Source: Novakomyces olei (lineage: Eukaryota > Ascomycota > Novakomycetes > Novakomycetales > Novakomycetaceae). From it: DNA of 64,000 bases. Of this stretch, positions 1 through 13,600 are shown one piece after another (position 1 is the first letter of the stretch; every line of letters starts with the position of its first letter). The position numbers were made by a program, and so were the translations under genes. A model generated the notes under the pieces. The model was given only the letters and a program-made list of their open reading frames with translations, searched no databases and was not told the origin of the DNA. The stretch lies in the NCBI GenBank assembly GCA_016906335.1, contig JADEYG010000004.1, positions 1,215,001 through 1,279,000 on the forward strand, read 5' to 3'.

Positions 1-834
1 TCAACAAAGCCATAGCTAGTTAGATAAGCAAACTGTTACCTCTCCTTTTTCTTGCCCGTGACTTTAACATCAACAGGGTACCACCTACCCTTTGCATCGC
101 CCTGTTTCCGGCTCAATGATAGACTTTACGGATTTTATTTCCCCAAAGCGCAAAGCCATATCCTGCAATTTCGCATCATTAACAAATGGAGGCAGGCACC
201 GAATGTACACATTCGTCACGCGCCGTGGATTACGTGTTGCTCGCAAAAGGTTCTCATAAGAGCGAACTCCAGAATCCTTATCGGCAGGCCGAGGAATCTT
301 TGGGGCTTCTTTAAGTTTTTGCAAAAGGCCAGCTGATACATTGAATCGCTGTCCCTTAACGGTGTCCCCTATAGCAAAAAACTTAAACCTCTGATCAATA
401 TCGGCAGCCTCGGGCGACACGGGACCCGATCTCTGTGGCGAAGCTGACGTCCAGGGTGCGTACGTCATAGCCCTTGGCGAAATTTCGTTGCCAGCAACCG
501 GCTTGGCCGCAACAGCGTCAGCCTTGTACTCTGGAGCAGAAATCGGGCTTAAAAAAGGCGCGTGTGCACTCTGTCCAAGCTGCTTTTCATTGCCCTCTTT
601 GCCCTGCAAGTCAGAAAGATCGTTCAGAAAATCAGAGGACAGGCCAATGTCTGAATTGGACGCTTCCGGTGTAAGCAGGAAAGCAGAGTCAGAGCGGCCT
701 TGAGTGTACTTGGACGACTGAGGTGTCGCTGGACTTGGCGGAGCAGTAAACTCTGGCGTCGATTTGCCTTCCGATCTCTTTGCCAGGTTCATTGGCTTCG
801 CAGATCGCGGGGTTCGCGACCTGGAAGGACTCAT
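1..834 (-). CDS. RRM RNA-binding protein, MSSP/RBMS-like (3' end missing)
   Basis: Partial gene running off the left edge. Exon 1 is 89-834 and exon 2 starts at 15. The first ATG of the frame is at 834; upstream codons only give a TTG start. The first ~200 residues are Ser/Pro-rich and low complexity (SPSRSRTPRSAKP, TPEFTAPPSPATP) and look disordered. At the C-terminal end an RRM begins with RNP2-like NVYIRCLPPFV and then KSVKSIIEPETGRCKG. A 73-nt intron (16-88, donor GTAGGT, branch CTAAC directly before TAG) splits the RNP1 motif; exon 2 resumes as YGFVD, so the junction reads CKGYGFVD, as in the MSSP/RBMS single-stranded nucleic acid binding family. The role is probably mRNA binding; the target is unknown. 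Divergent to the P450 reductase gene. Confidence 0.8.
16..88 (-). other. Intron inside the RNP1 motif of the RRM gene
   Basis: GTAGGT donor and CTAACTAG acceptor, 73 nt, phase 2. Splicing restores the conserved CKGYGFVD string. The branch-site A lies only a few bases before the 3' AG, a pattern repeated in most introns of the window. Confidence 0.8.
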
Positions 835-1812
835 TTTCAGGAGAATTAATAGATCTTTTTGCGAGGGCGGAACAGGAACGAAAACACAAACAGCACGCGC
901 AATCAACAGTTAAACAAGAACTAAAGGAAAAAGCACAGAAATAATTGGGTCAATGATCTATCGCGCTCCTACAAAGTATTGACTTTGTGCATATATCCTA
1001 AAGCCAAGTCGCGAGTTTGCATATATTTGACAAAAAATAAATTAATTCATGGCGGCTTAGGTAAGCAAGCTGCAAGGCTACTTGCGAGAATCCGTGTGTA
1101 TAGTATAATTATTAGCGCTGTACACAGTGTGTACTCTGTATACTATATTCTAAATTCTATATTAAATCGGCACTGAGGGCTCAGGCTGATATACCCAAAA
1201 GGGTAGTGCCGCAGCGGCCGCGTGCGAAGGCAATTAAATACACAGACAGCCTTTGACGGTTCTGATGCAATAATAATTGAATTAGAGCCGACTGTAGTTG
1301 AGACACAGTTTAAGCGTAGTTTAAACGCTGTTGAACCGCGATTGAAACGCAGTTGGAATGAATCCAATTGTCTACAATTAAGCGACTCAGTACTGCTTTT
1401 AGAAAACCCTGACGGGCGGCATGGTCCGATTTTTATGTACACGATTCTTCCGATTCCCTTACAAGTTATCCGGATACTCTGGATTATTCGTATTTTAATC
1501 AATTTTCTGGAAATATAAATATCAGGCTCGAGCCGATTCTTACACGCAGGCGGTCGCGCCCTCCTGAAATCGACACGGTTGAGTTTTGCGACGGCCATAT
1601 AAATAGCCTTTAGGGCAAAGACGTGGAAGCTCGTAGGGCATTATCCTCTTGTCTGCTTGGCAATATAGTTGGCAGTATATTAAACACTTATCCAGCTAAA
1701 GGCGCGGACAATAAACAATTAATTTTATTGACAATTGTGACAATTATATTGATTGTATTGGACAATTTCACAATTTGCCTGTTCAACACAGTTGCAGTCT
1801 CAACTATTCAAT
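835..1812. promoter_or_regulatory. Shared 5' region between RRM gene and P450 reductase
   Basis: About 980 bp between two divergent start codons. It is AT-rich towards the reductase start, with many AATT/CAATT runs at 1716-1800. Open frames here have no recognisable protein character. No specific operator was identified. Confidence 0.5.
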
Positions 1813-3927
1813 ATGAACACGCTGGATCTGATCACGCTTTCAGGCGTGCTTGTCGTGACTCTTGCCTACTTTTCCAAAGGCAAAGGCATTTGGAACAGGT
1901 TACTGGGCCTTTTCGGCGGCTCTGCTTCGGGCAGTAATGACAAGCAGGCATCTGCCGCTGCTGATACGGGTGCTGAATCAAGAAATATTGTGGAAAAAAT
2001 GCGGGCAACTGGCAAAAACGCGGTCGTTTTCTACGGTTCGCAGACAGGAACCGCGGAAGATTTCGCGTCCCGTCTGGCAAAAGAAGGCCACGTGCGTTTT
2101 GGGCTGAATACGTTACTAGCAGATTTGGAGGAATATGACTATGACGCACTCGATACGCTTGCACCTGACACTGTAGTGTTTTTCGTGCTGGCGACTTATG
2201 GAGAAGGCGATCCTCCGGATAACGCTGTTGATTTTACAGAGTTTATAACGGATGAGTCTGCCTCCTTCTCCACCGGCGTTTCCCCGGAAGAATCGCCCCT
2301 GCAAAATATGCATTACGTAGCCTTTGGATTGGGCAATCGTACGTACGAGCATTACAATGCACAGGTCCGTAGAGTCGACTCTGCACTTTCACGATTAGGA
2401 GCAACAAGGATTGGCGCCGTTGGTGAGGGCGATGATGGAGATGGCAATATGGAAGAAGACTTTTTGGCCTGGAAGGACTCAATGTGGACTGTTTTAGCCG
2501 AGACTATGGGCCTGAAGGAGCGTGAGGCTTCGTATGAGCCCTCGTTGGAGATAACTGAGGTGGGCGACTATGACTCACAGGCGCCTGATGAGAGAACTGT
2601 TTACCTCGGCGAGCCTAATAAACGCTACCTCGCCAGCAATACGAGCAGCAGCCCCTTTAACGCTCATAATCCCTTTGTTGCCCCGGTAACCAGCAGTCGC
2701 GAGCTGTTCAAGTTACGTAATCGTGACTGTTTACACATGGAACTCGATTTAAGCGGATCCAACTTGACGTACGCCACAGGCGACCATTTAGCGGTGTGGC
2801 CAATCAACGCTGATGAGCAGGTCAGCCGAATACTTGCTCTGCTGGATCTCGAGGACAAAAGGCACACTGTTATTGAGATTCATGCAAGAGACAAGACGGC
2901 CAAAATTCCCGTTCCACAGCCCACTACTTACGATACTGCTCTTCGGTACTATCTCGAAATTGCCGGTCCAGTTTCCCGTCAGTTTTTGGCTGCTACTGCT
3001 GAGTTTGCGCCCTCAGACAATATTAAACGTGAGATTGTTCGGTTGGGCAGTGACAAGGACTTGTTCCATTCAAGGGTCAGCTCAAAGTTTCTCACTCTTG
3101 CTCAAGTACTGGGCTCGTTTGCTCCTAAATGGCCCAATCTGCCCTTTTCCCTAATTCTGGAGGGAATTCCCCACCTGCAGCCCCGTTACTATTCCATCTC
3201 GAGCTCTTCTTATGCCCAGGGAAATAAGCAACCCAGTATCACTGCGGTCGTGGAAAGGCAGTCCGTTACTGGCCATGATGATATCTTTAATGGGGTGGCA
3301 ACAAACTACCTCTTGTCCGTTCACCACTGTATAAATAACGCGGATCCGCACGCTTACTCCTGCACTTATCAGGTAGACGGGCCCCGTGGGCTTTTGCACA
3401 AGGGCCATCGGCTGGCAGTGCATACTCGCCGGTCAAATTTCAAATTGCCCTCTGAGGACGATGCTCCTATTGTTATGGTCGGACCCGGCACAGGAGTGGC
3501 TCCTTTCCGAGGCTTTGTTCAGGAACGAGTGGCAAAGAAAAGGAAGGGCATTGCCGTCGGCCGCAGTCTTTTGTTCTTTGGCTGTCGAAATCGTCACGAC
3601 GACTATATGTATGAGGAGGAATGGGAGGAAGCGGATAAAGTGTTGGGAGACGCATTTACTATGCATACTGCTTTTTCCCGAGATGGGCCGGAAAAGGTTT
3701 ACGTGCAGGACCTTCTAGGCAGGCCTGAAATTGCCAAGGATGTGGTAAACTTGCTTGTTAAGGAAAAGGCCTATTTCTACATCTGCGGCGATGCTGTCAA
3801 TATGGCCAGGGCAGTTGTTGCTAAGCTGCAGGAGATTATTGACCTGTACGGCGAGGGTGTTAGTGGTGGAGATTTTATCAAAAAGATGCGGGCCCGTGGG
3901 CTCTACCAGGAGGATGTATGGAGCTAA
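1813..3927 (+). CDS. NCP1: NADPH-cytochrome P450 reductase
   Basis: Single-exon gene, 704 aa, within the usual 680-710 aa of the family. Start chosen at the ATG at 1813, preceded by CAAT, because it puts the membrane anchor (LITLSGVLVVTLAYF) at the very N-terminus; the frame is open 60 nt further up. Visible in order: FMN-binding flavodoxin domain with FYGSQTGTAEDFASRLAKE and ATYGEGDPPDNAVDF (residues ~70-215); connecting and FAD domain with RYYSISSSS (~455-465); NADPH-binding MVGPGTGVAPFRGFVQER (~555-575); and the terminal EDVWS whose aromatic residue stacks on FAD. The enzyme passes electrons from NADPH to ER cytochrome P450s such as those of ergosterol synthesis. Converges on RPN1. Confidence 0.97.
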   Translation: MNTLDLITLSGVLVVTLAYFSKGKGIWNRLLGLFGGSASGSNDKQASAAADTGAESRNIVEKMRATGKNAVVFYGSQTGTAEDFASRLAKEGHVRFGLNTLLADLEEYDYDALDTLAPDTVVFFVLATYGEGDPPDNAVDFTEFITDESASFSTGVSPEESPLQNMHYVAFGLGNRTYEHYNAQVRRVDSALSRLGATRIGAVGEGDDGDGNMEEDFLAWKDSMWTVLAETMGLKEREASYEPSLEITEVGDYDSQAPDERTVYLGEPNKRYLASNTSSSPFNAHNPFVAPVTSSRELFKLRNRDCLHMELDLSGSNLTYATGDHLAVWPINADEQVSRILALLDLEDKRHTVIEIHARDKTAKIPVPQPTTYDTALRYYLEIAGPVSRQFLAATAEFAPSDNIKREIVRLGSDKDLFHSRVSSKFLTLAQVLGSFAPKWPNLPFSLILEGIPHLQPRYYSISSSSYAQGNKQPSITAVVERQSVTGHDDIFNGVATNYLLSVHHCINNADPHAYSCTYQVDGPRGLLHKGHRLAVHTRRSNFKLPSEDDAPIVMVGPGTGVAPFRGFVQERVAKKRKGIAVGRSLLFFGCRNRHDDYMYEEEWEEADKVLGDAFTMHTAFSRDGPEKVYVQDLLGRPEIAKDVVNLLVKEKAYFYICGDAVNMARAVVAKLQEIIDLYGEGVSGGDFIKKMRARGLYQEDVWS

Positions 3928-3943
3928 AGCTGAAATTTTTGAT

Positions 3944-3959
3944 TAAACCCTAGGGTTTA
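3944..3959. repeat. Perfect 16-bp palindrome with CCCTAGGG core
   Basis: TAAACCCTAGGGTTTA lies 17 bp after the reductase stop in the 233-bp gap between two convergent genes and is followed by TAGGGTCAGGGTTT. It could form a hairpin in the 3' UTR or be a paired site for a TTAGGG-binding protein. The sequence alone does not decide. Confidence 0.7.
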
Positions 3960-4160
3960 TTCTTTTCTAGGGTCAGGGTTTGGTATAGAGGTTGAGTTTT
4001 AGCCAACAGGCTCGATTAATTGGTAATTAATTGGTAGACTTGGCGTGCAAAATTACAGGCCAGTGGCGCAGCAGAGACGCAATTCTATAGAATGTGGCTT
4101 TTAAAAATGTATCCCTACTATATTGCAATACAATGATATTACCAAGTCCATTATTTCAAT

Positions 4161-7100
4161 CTAGGTCTCCATATAATCCGGGTTCTTTTTGAGAATGACC
4201 AGTCCCTCCAGCGCGGCAGCGAGCGGTATATACTCCTCCGAGGCCAACTCGGCCCGTTCGCCATGGTGAAGCAGCACAGGTGTCGTTTGAGTGGCCCAGC
4301 CTGTTATAGTCTTTGGCCGGCCCGCCTGGCCTACTACATCAACAGCTTGGCCTACACGGGCCGACACGGAAAGCGGTTCCAGGTCTTCGTTTACAGTATA
4401 AAGCATGCGAGGCTGGATACTCAGTGCCAGCGAGAAAAGAAGGAAATGGCTGTCCGTTGTGATGACTGTTATTAGCAAAAAGGTAGTGTAAAATGAAAAT
4501 AAAAATAACAAAAGTAGAAATGAAAATGAAAACGAAAATGAAAATCAAAATCAAAACTGGAATATATAATAATGCATCAATGCTTTCGAGACCAAGCAGG
4601 CTTCACTTACATGAACGCGCATCTAATAAAGACACCAAGCTCACAAGTAACCCAGCGAGCGACCGTTTATTCAATATTTGTCGGTCCACATTGTACGGGT
4701 CCAGACTAACTGTTCCCTTGCCGCAGTGCAAGATACCTTGGGCAATCCGCACCATGAATAGGGCGTTGGGCTCGCGCGAGTAGTAGCTGGCCAGCTGCCT
4801 CAGCAACTGAGCCAGCCGGGCATTATTAGTTCCTGCCCCAACAAGTCCCATTGCAAAAATTGCATTGAGCGCTACATCGATATCTGCATCGTGAGACTGC
4901 CGACTGAGCGTATCAAACACTTTAACATCCGGGTTGGATACTTGCAAAAGGCCTAAAGCCAGGGGCACTGCCTTTCTGATTGAACCTTCTCCGTAATGCA
5001 TCAGGTGGTTGAACTCTCGCAGAACCATTTCCGAGCCAATATCTTCACCCATTGCTATTAGCGCTACTCCAATCGTGGCAATTGCCTGGTAGAGACGATC
5101 GAGTTTGCTGTTTTCCTCATCCTCAGCTACTGCAGCAGCTCCGGAATTGCCCTCCTTGCGATCGTCGTGGTACTCGCTGCAGTAATGCAGCATTTGCTGG
5201 ATCTTTAGCACGTTTCCCGTCCCCGCAAACGAGCAGATATCCACCAGGATCTGTGCAGGTTTGGCTATCGGGTGCTCAATTGCCCTTAGTGTTTCTACTG
5301 TCGCATCAGACTCGTCTCCCTTGCCCACGTAGATTAATGCTAGTCCGAGAATCATGAAAAGAGCCCAGTGCGAGCTCAAGTCGGATGGCTCTCTCTCCAT
5401 CATTGTCTGCAGAATTGTCGCTACTGATTCACTGTCTGAACTGCCCACCATTACAAGGCCAATGGACAGCGAAGCCAGGGCGGCTGTTTCCATGTTGTAC
5501 TCGCCCCCAGAGAGAATCGCCATCAGCGATTCCGTAATGTCCCGTCGCTTAGTGCCAGTGTAAGCCAGACCCAGCCCAAAGATGGCCGAGTTTCGTAATG
5601 ACGGTGTCTTATTATCCAAGTACTCGGCCAGCACGGCCACTGTTGGGTCCGCCTCGTTGCGGACTCCGATATTCGAAATTGCCACACCGAGTAGAGCTCC
5701 TGCTTTGATTACTTCCTCAGAGGCGTAAAGGTACTTGTCAATCTGGCTCAGACCCATTTCGACGTCCCACAGATGTAAAAGGCCGATAGAGGCGGTGGCA
5801 GTTAGCATGCCACTGCCTTGGGCCTTGTATATCCAAGACTTGGAGTCGTCCTCAGTCAAAACAAGGTTGTCAGTGCCAGAGCCTACATTGACCAGAGCGT
5901 TTACAAACAGTTTGGCCAAGTTTTGCTTGGCTGTATCTACCCCCGAAGGAACTCCAAGCCGCGAGTTTTCAAGGTGCGTCTTGTAAACATCCTCTGGTTC
6001 CCTCGGCTTGGCCACGTCTAGATCGCTCAATAGGTTATGGAAGAACCCACTCGCATTAGAATTGCGCAGAATCTCTGCCAGAGTCTCATCATCCGTCTCC
6101 AGTGTTACCTGCTGCCGGGCCGCTACAAGGCAAATCTGTTTGCGAATGGAGAGGTCTTGTGCCGTGTCAAACACGGCTTGAGGAGAGCTTCCATCGTCGA
6201 GATGGACAGCGCAGGCAAAGGCTTCCAGGTACTTTTTGTGCTGCATATAGATAGTATACACTATACGCAGCAAGTCAACATCGTCGGGGAAAGGTAGCAG
6301 TTTTACACAGCTCAGCATGTACAAGCAAACCCGGGGATATGCATTTTCATCCACGTACTGCGGAAGCTGGTCCGCAATCTCGATTTCCATCAGCAAATCA
6401 ACCGCGTCAGCTTCAGCGTTGTGTGTAAGGAAAAAAGGCACAATGACTTTAGCGAGAGCGTACAAATCAGAATTGTCTTGCTCAGTAGTTGAAGCTTCAG
6501 TCAACTCTTTTTCGTCTTGAACTGCGCGTCTGTGGTTGTACTCCTCTCCAATCTCTGCTGCTAAATGCCTTACGTATTCGTGGCCCCAAGTTCCCGGGTC
6601 CGCAGTTACGCCTGCGAGCCTGTATTTTAAAGCATCCCGGTGGCTGTCGTCAGAGTACGTCATTCCCAGTACGGACAAGATATCCGCCAGTTGCACCTGC
6701 ACAGTTAGAATCGTCTCGTACACTCTCAAAGCACGTCACTAGGAATATTGAACAAATATAAAAAACTGTCATCGGCAAGCAATGCTCATTATACCTTTGT
6801 CGGGCCCTCCGGCCAGGACTCGTATACTCCCACAATGTCATAGTAGTGAGGCCGTAAAAACTTTAGCGGTTTGGGCACTGCTGTCATAGAGCTCGTGGAG
6901 GTACGGATCATATCCTTTAGCTGGTTCAAAACGGCCGAGTGCAGTTCCGTGTTTGGCTCTCGCAACCTCTCCACCAACGTTTCAAGATCCTCCTTCAGCT
7001 GCCGATCCTCTTCAGACTGTTTATTAGCACTATTCACACCGACTTGTTCACATCGACTAGCCAATCAGACCGACTGGCCGACCACCGTTCCGCCCACAAA

Positions 7101-7254
7101 ACCCAGCCGGACTTACCAAATCTTGATCATCGTCCGTTGGCGGCGGCAGCGCTTTTTTGTCTTCGCCATTCGCTGCACCATCGCCGTCTTTTGCAGTTTG
7201 CTGAACTGACGGCTTTTTGTCACCTTTTTCTGAGGGTTTTTCTGACTGTACCAT
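4161..7254 (-). CDS. RPN1: 26S proteasome regulatory subunit RPN1
   Basis: Four exons: 7117-7254, 6795-7016, 4611-6696 and 4161-4465, giving 916 aa. Introns are 100, 98 and 145 nt, with acceptors GCTAATAAACAG, CTAACTGTGCAG and GCTAATAACAG. Exon joins reproduce the family closely: LSEEDRQL at join 1, [20 protein letters not shown] at join 2, and [16 protein letters not shown] at join 3. The N-terminus is charged and disordered (~50 aa). Then come [12 protein letters not shown] and [10 protein letters not shown], the proteasome/cyclosome repeat region (GLGLAYTG and similar, ~residues 400-800), and a C-terminus [10 protein letters not shown]-like with [17 protein letters not shown]1 is a scaffold of the 19S base that docks ubiquitin-receptor shuttles and the deubiquitinase Ubp6. 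Divergent to the glycosyltransferase gene. Confidence 0.96.
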
Positions 7255-7806
7255 TGCTGCTGCGTCCGCACCGACAGTTCAGATCGCCGTCTGCTGCGCC
7301 GTACTTTATACGTATGCTTTTCTGCTCAACCAAATCTCCTCTGACGCACTCGCTGACGCGTATACATTAATGGGCCAAGTAACACTGTATGCTAGAGTAT
7401 ACTATAAAGTAGGAGAATTAGAGTTAGAACTTGCAGTACTCTAAAGTAAAAAGTACAAAAAGTTATCCAACTTCGCAGTAGTATAAAGCTAGATACAACT
7501 TAGCAATATATTTATAAAACTACGAGTATATAAAGTTGGAAAAGTAGGGCGGCGGAGTTGGCCACCGTACCTTTTCCTACATAAATCCAAACAAACCCTG
7601 TCGCGACTCTAACTTTATTACTACTCTGTATCTGCAGTAACTTCACTCGCCCCATTAATGGTACCAATTATTTAGTGTTTATTTTTCATGTATTTATTTT
7701 AATAGTGTTTATAGCGGCGCGCCGGCGCTCAGGATTGGAGTGCGTGCGAGACGGGTCCGCTTTGAAAAGTTTATTCAATCTCTAAAGCTATGGCGGATTG
7801 ATCTGA
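7255..7806. promoter_or_regulatory. Shared 5' region of RPN1 and the glycosyltransferase gene
   Basis: 552 bp between divergent start codons. It holds AT-rich stretches with TATAAAG-like strings (7492-7535) and a GGCGCGCCGGCGC patch at 7714. I saw no match to the proteasome-associated control element. Confidence 0.4.
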
Positions 7807-9807
<2,001 letters not shown>

Positions 9808-10031
9808 CATGGTTGATCTGCAATTAATATAACATGTTTTTGATAAAACAAAATGTGTCAATTAACAATGTTGATACAATGTATGCTTATTTGTAACCTG
9901 GTATTTACCGATTATCGACCATGTACCGTTTAAGCTATTTAGAACGCAATTAGTTTATATTTAAATTGTTCAATTTCCTGATGAATTGTATGGTTCGGTG
10001 TACTTTGACCGATACCTTTTCCGATAATATT

Positions 10032-10301
10032 CATAATCCTCGTAATTATTCAAAAGTAGAAGTGTAATTTTATGAGTTGGTCGTTATATGTAGTTTTCAT
10101 TATTCATTATTCATTCTCATTATTCATTTTTCATTATTCATTTTTCATTATTCATTATTCATTTTTCATAATCCTCGTAATTATTCAAAAGTAGAAGTGT
10201 AATTTTATGAGTTGGTCGTTATATGTAGTTTTCATTATTCATTATTCATTCTCATTATTCATTTTTCATTATTCATTTTTCATTATTCATTATTCATTTT
10301 T
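10032..10301. repeat. 135-bp tandem duplication
   Basis: The segment starting CATAATCCTCGTAATTATTC at 10032 recurs at 10167 with no visible difference over 135 bp. Each copy has a unique half and an ATTATTC-rich half. It lies downstream of the glycosyltransferase stop and abuts the heptanucleotide array. Confidence 0.9.
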
Positions 10302-10600
10302 CATTATTCATTATTCATTTTTCATTATTCATTATTCATTATTCATTATTCATTATTCATTATTCATTATTCATTATTCATTATTCATTATTCATTATTC
10401 ATTATTCATTATTCATTATTCATTATTCATTATTCATTATTCATTATTCATTATTCATTATTCATTATTCATTATTCATTATTCATTATTCATTATTCAT
10501 TATTCATTATTCATTATTTATTTTTCATTATTCATTATTTGTTATTTGTTATTTGTTATTTATTTTTCATTATTTATTTTTCATTATTTGTTTATATATA
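10096..10600. repeat. (TTATTCA)n heptanucleotide array
   Basis: Array of TTATTCA units with interspersed TTTTTCA variants, most uniform at 10325-10515 and decaying to TTATTTG and TTATTTA variants after 10515. It sits in the 889-bp gap between the convergent glycosyltransferase and TAO3 genes. Confidence 0.95.
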
Positions 10601-10696
10601 CATTTATATATACATTTTACATTGCCTTACAATCATCGTCTATATTTATTCAAATAAATCATAAATTCATGGATGTGTGCAAACTAAACACAATCG

Positions 10697-13600
10697 TCAA
10701 GGGTACTCAAACAGTCCGTCGTCACCAAAATCCTCTGCTGCAGCACCGCCACCCCCACCGGGCGAGCCACCGCGGACAAGGCTGTGTGACAAAATAGCCG
10801 CTACTCGTGGGTAAAACTCTGGAATATTATCAGCCCAGTCGGGAGCGTCAGAGCCCTCGGAACTCTTTGACTCGACCGGTGTTACTGGAGCATCTTCCGT
10901 GAAAAACACGTCTAAATTGTGCAGAGCAGAGACCATATCGCCAAGCGTAGCGTTTTCCACATGATCCTCCGACGACGCCAGTGTATCCTGCCTATCCGCA
11001 GCATCTGTGAAATCCTCAATATGGAACTGAATTTCCACATTACCCGAAGGCTTCTCCGTACTTGTATGGGCACAAGTGTAAAAAGTAGCGTGCACATTAC
11101 CCCTGGCAGCAGCTGTCGCGAGCACAGGCGAAGGAATCGCCCATCCAGAGGTTGAAGGAATGCCAAAAAGTGTACCCGTCTTGTCAAACTCTTTACGGGC
11201 CGACCGAAAATTGCCAAACGACATTCGCAGTACACTTCTGTTGATGGGCTCAGCAGCGGCAGAAACAACACTCTCATTGTCCAAGACATCGAGCGCCTGA
11301 GCGGCTAAATCTGTCTGCAAGAGCCGTAGAAGCGGAGCCAGTAGCTCTGCTCCAAAGGAACTGAACGAGGCAGTGTTGAGCATAGGCGTTAGCACTTTGA
11401 GAATATCCAAAACCCGCAGCTTTATCCACTGCTCCTGGTTGCTCAAAAGGCCCAACAGGAATATCAGTGCATCGGCCTCGTGCAGTGGGAAAAAGGCCTG
11501 TGCACAGCTGCCCAGTAGCTGTTTTGTGAAATCCACAACGTTGCGGAACCGCGCGTTTGCAAACGAGTCCAAGACTCGAGCAATACTGTGCTGAGACTGG
11601 GCAGTGGCCAGCCGAGCCAGCTTGCCCGCCGTTTTCTGGCTGCCTCCTTTTGTATCGTCATTGCTGCTTTCGTAATTGGATTTGTCGTAATTGTTTTTGT
11701 AATTGTTCTTGTCGTAATTATTTTTATGATAATTATATTTATCATGATTGTTCTTGTCATGACTAATTTTATCATAATTTTTATCATAATTTTTATCATT
11801 TTTATCATAATATTTATCATGATTATTTTTGTAATTATTCAAATTCGAGTTTACAATATTGTTATATGGACTATTGCTGCTCGCGTTACTGGCGAGGTCA
11901 GGAAAAGACTCGACAAACCTTGGCGCAGAGGCCAAAATGCCATACATGAGCCGCACGTCTGCGGGCCCAAGCAGCTCGCTGGAATCCGTGTCGAGCAGTC
12001 GGTCGAGGGTAGCGACACAGGGCGCAAATGTACGGCTGGATTTGAACCCCTTTAGCAGCAGCGTAACAATCCCGTCAAAACTGCCCTCCCAACGTGGGGG
12101 AAAAGTGGATACGAGAAAGGCTACATTCTGCGGAGTGCCGATATCCACACGGTCCATAATCAGGTTCAGGCAGACAAGGCACTGTAAAAACTCTTGCTCA
12201 TTGGCTGTCTGAAGGCTGGCGACTACGGCCCAAAAGAGTTGGGGGAAAGCGAGAGCCTGCTCGCCATCGAGTCGCTCAATAATCATTGTAATCGTCCTCA
12301 GAATCTCCATGGCAAAGCCCTGAATGTCTACAGACACATCCGAGATGGTATTGGACAGGCGAGCAAGCATATCCGCCAGCATGCTCTGGTCAATATTCGG
12401 GTCCAGGCAGCGAAAGATCTGGAAAGAGCGGCAGGCGATGTGCCTTACAGGGCAATAAGTTGCCCAGTTGAGGGCGGTTATGGCCCACAGCGATCTCAGG
12501 TCGGGAAGGCAGGCTGAAAAGTCGTCAACCAGCTCGTGGATGAGGCTCCTCATCCGCTCTTTTGCCGGCTGGTGCCGGTACATGTCCATATCCTCGTACG
12601 CCCAAAACAGCGGGGCACTAGTACTGTGGTGGTGGTAGTGGTGGTCGGCACTTGTGCTGCTTAAACGTACAGCAAACTCGAGAAACCTGCGCTGCCTTTC
12701 GGGATCAGACTCGTTGGGGACGGCAATGTACACGATCAAATGGCGCAGCATTGTCTCCATTTGGCCACGGACAAAGGCGTTGTAATGGTCGAGCAGGGCC
12801 AGCGTGGCTTGCAGCACCAGCGGCAGCGAGCCCGCCATGCTCGGCAGCGGCTTTTCTACCAGCAAATCGACCATTAGAATAATTGCGACTTTGGCACTGG
12901 AGAGGATAACCGGCTTGCCTTTGCCCGCTGACGCCTTGTCAAGATCAGCGACGTAGGGGAATTGCTGCTGCTGGTCGGGTGACCAGCCTGATTCTCCAGC
13001 GGCAGCTCCAACTGCAAGTCCACTCTGGCCCCCACCACCCCCACCTTGACCCCCACCTTGACCCCCACCTTGACCCCCACCTTGACCCCCACTACCCCCA
13101 CCTTGACCCCCACTACCCCCACCTTGACCCCCACCTTGACCCCCACCTTGACCCCCACCTTGACCCCCACCTTGACCCCCACCTTGACCCCCATTTTGAC
13201 CCTCTCTGACATAGGGAATCATGAATTTCGGCTTCAAATGGACCATCAACGCCTCCATCAGCTTTTGGCCTGCGCTTGTGCGGCCAAGGTAGACGATGAT
13301 TTGCTTGGCAAACATAACAAACTCGGGTCTCCGGCGCTGGAGACTCTGGCGCATAACAAAATCGAGGATTGCCTTGACGTTCCCCGGATACGGGTTCGAA
13401 GCCAGCGCCGTCCACAGAGCCTCCATCTCGTTTTGCAGGCGGACACTGCACCCGACAGACAGCTCGTACAGGTTGGCCAGGACCATATGAGCTGCGGGAG
13501 TCAGCTCTTCTCCGTCCGGCTCGACTTGCAGCTCGATAACGTGCAGCCAGGGAAGCATAACACTGACCATATCTCGACGCCTCAGCTCGTCAATAGCCGA

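Noticed and set aside
1143-1598. 151-aa minus-strand frame upstream of the reductase
   Set aside because: No ATG in good context, no motif, and it lies in the divergent promoter region.
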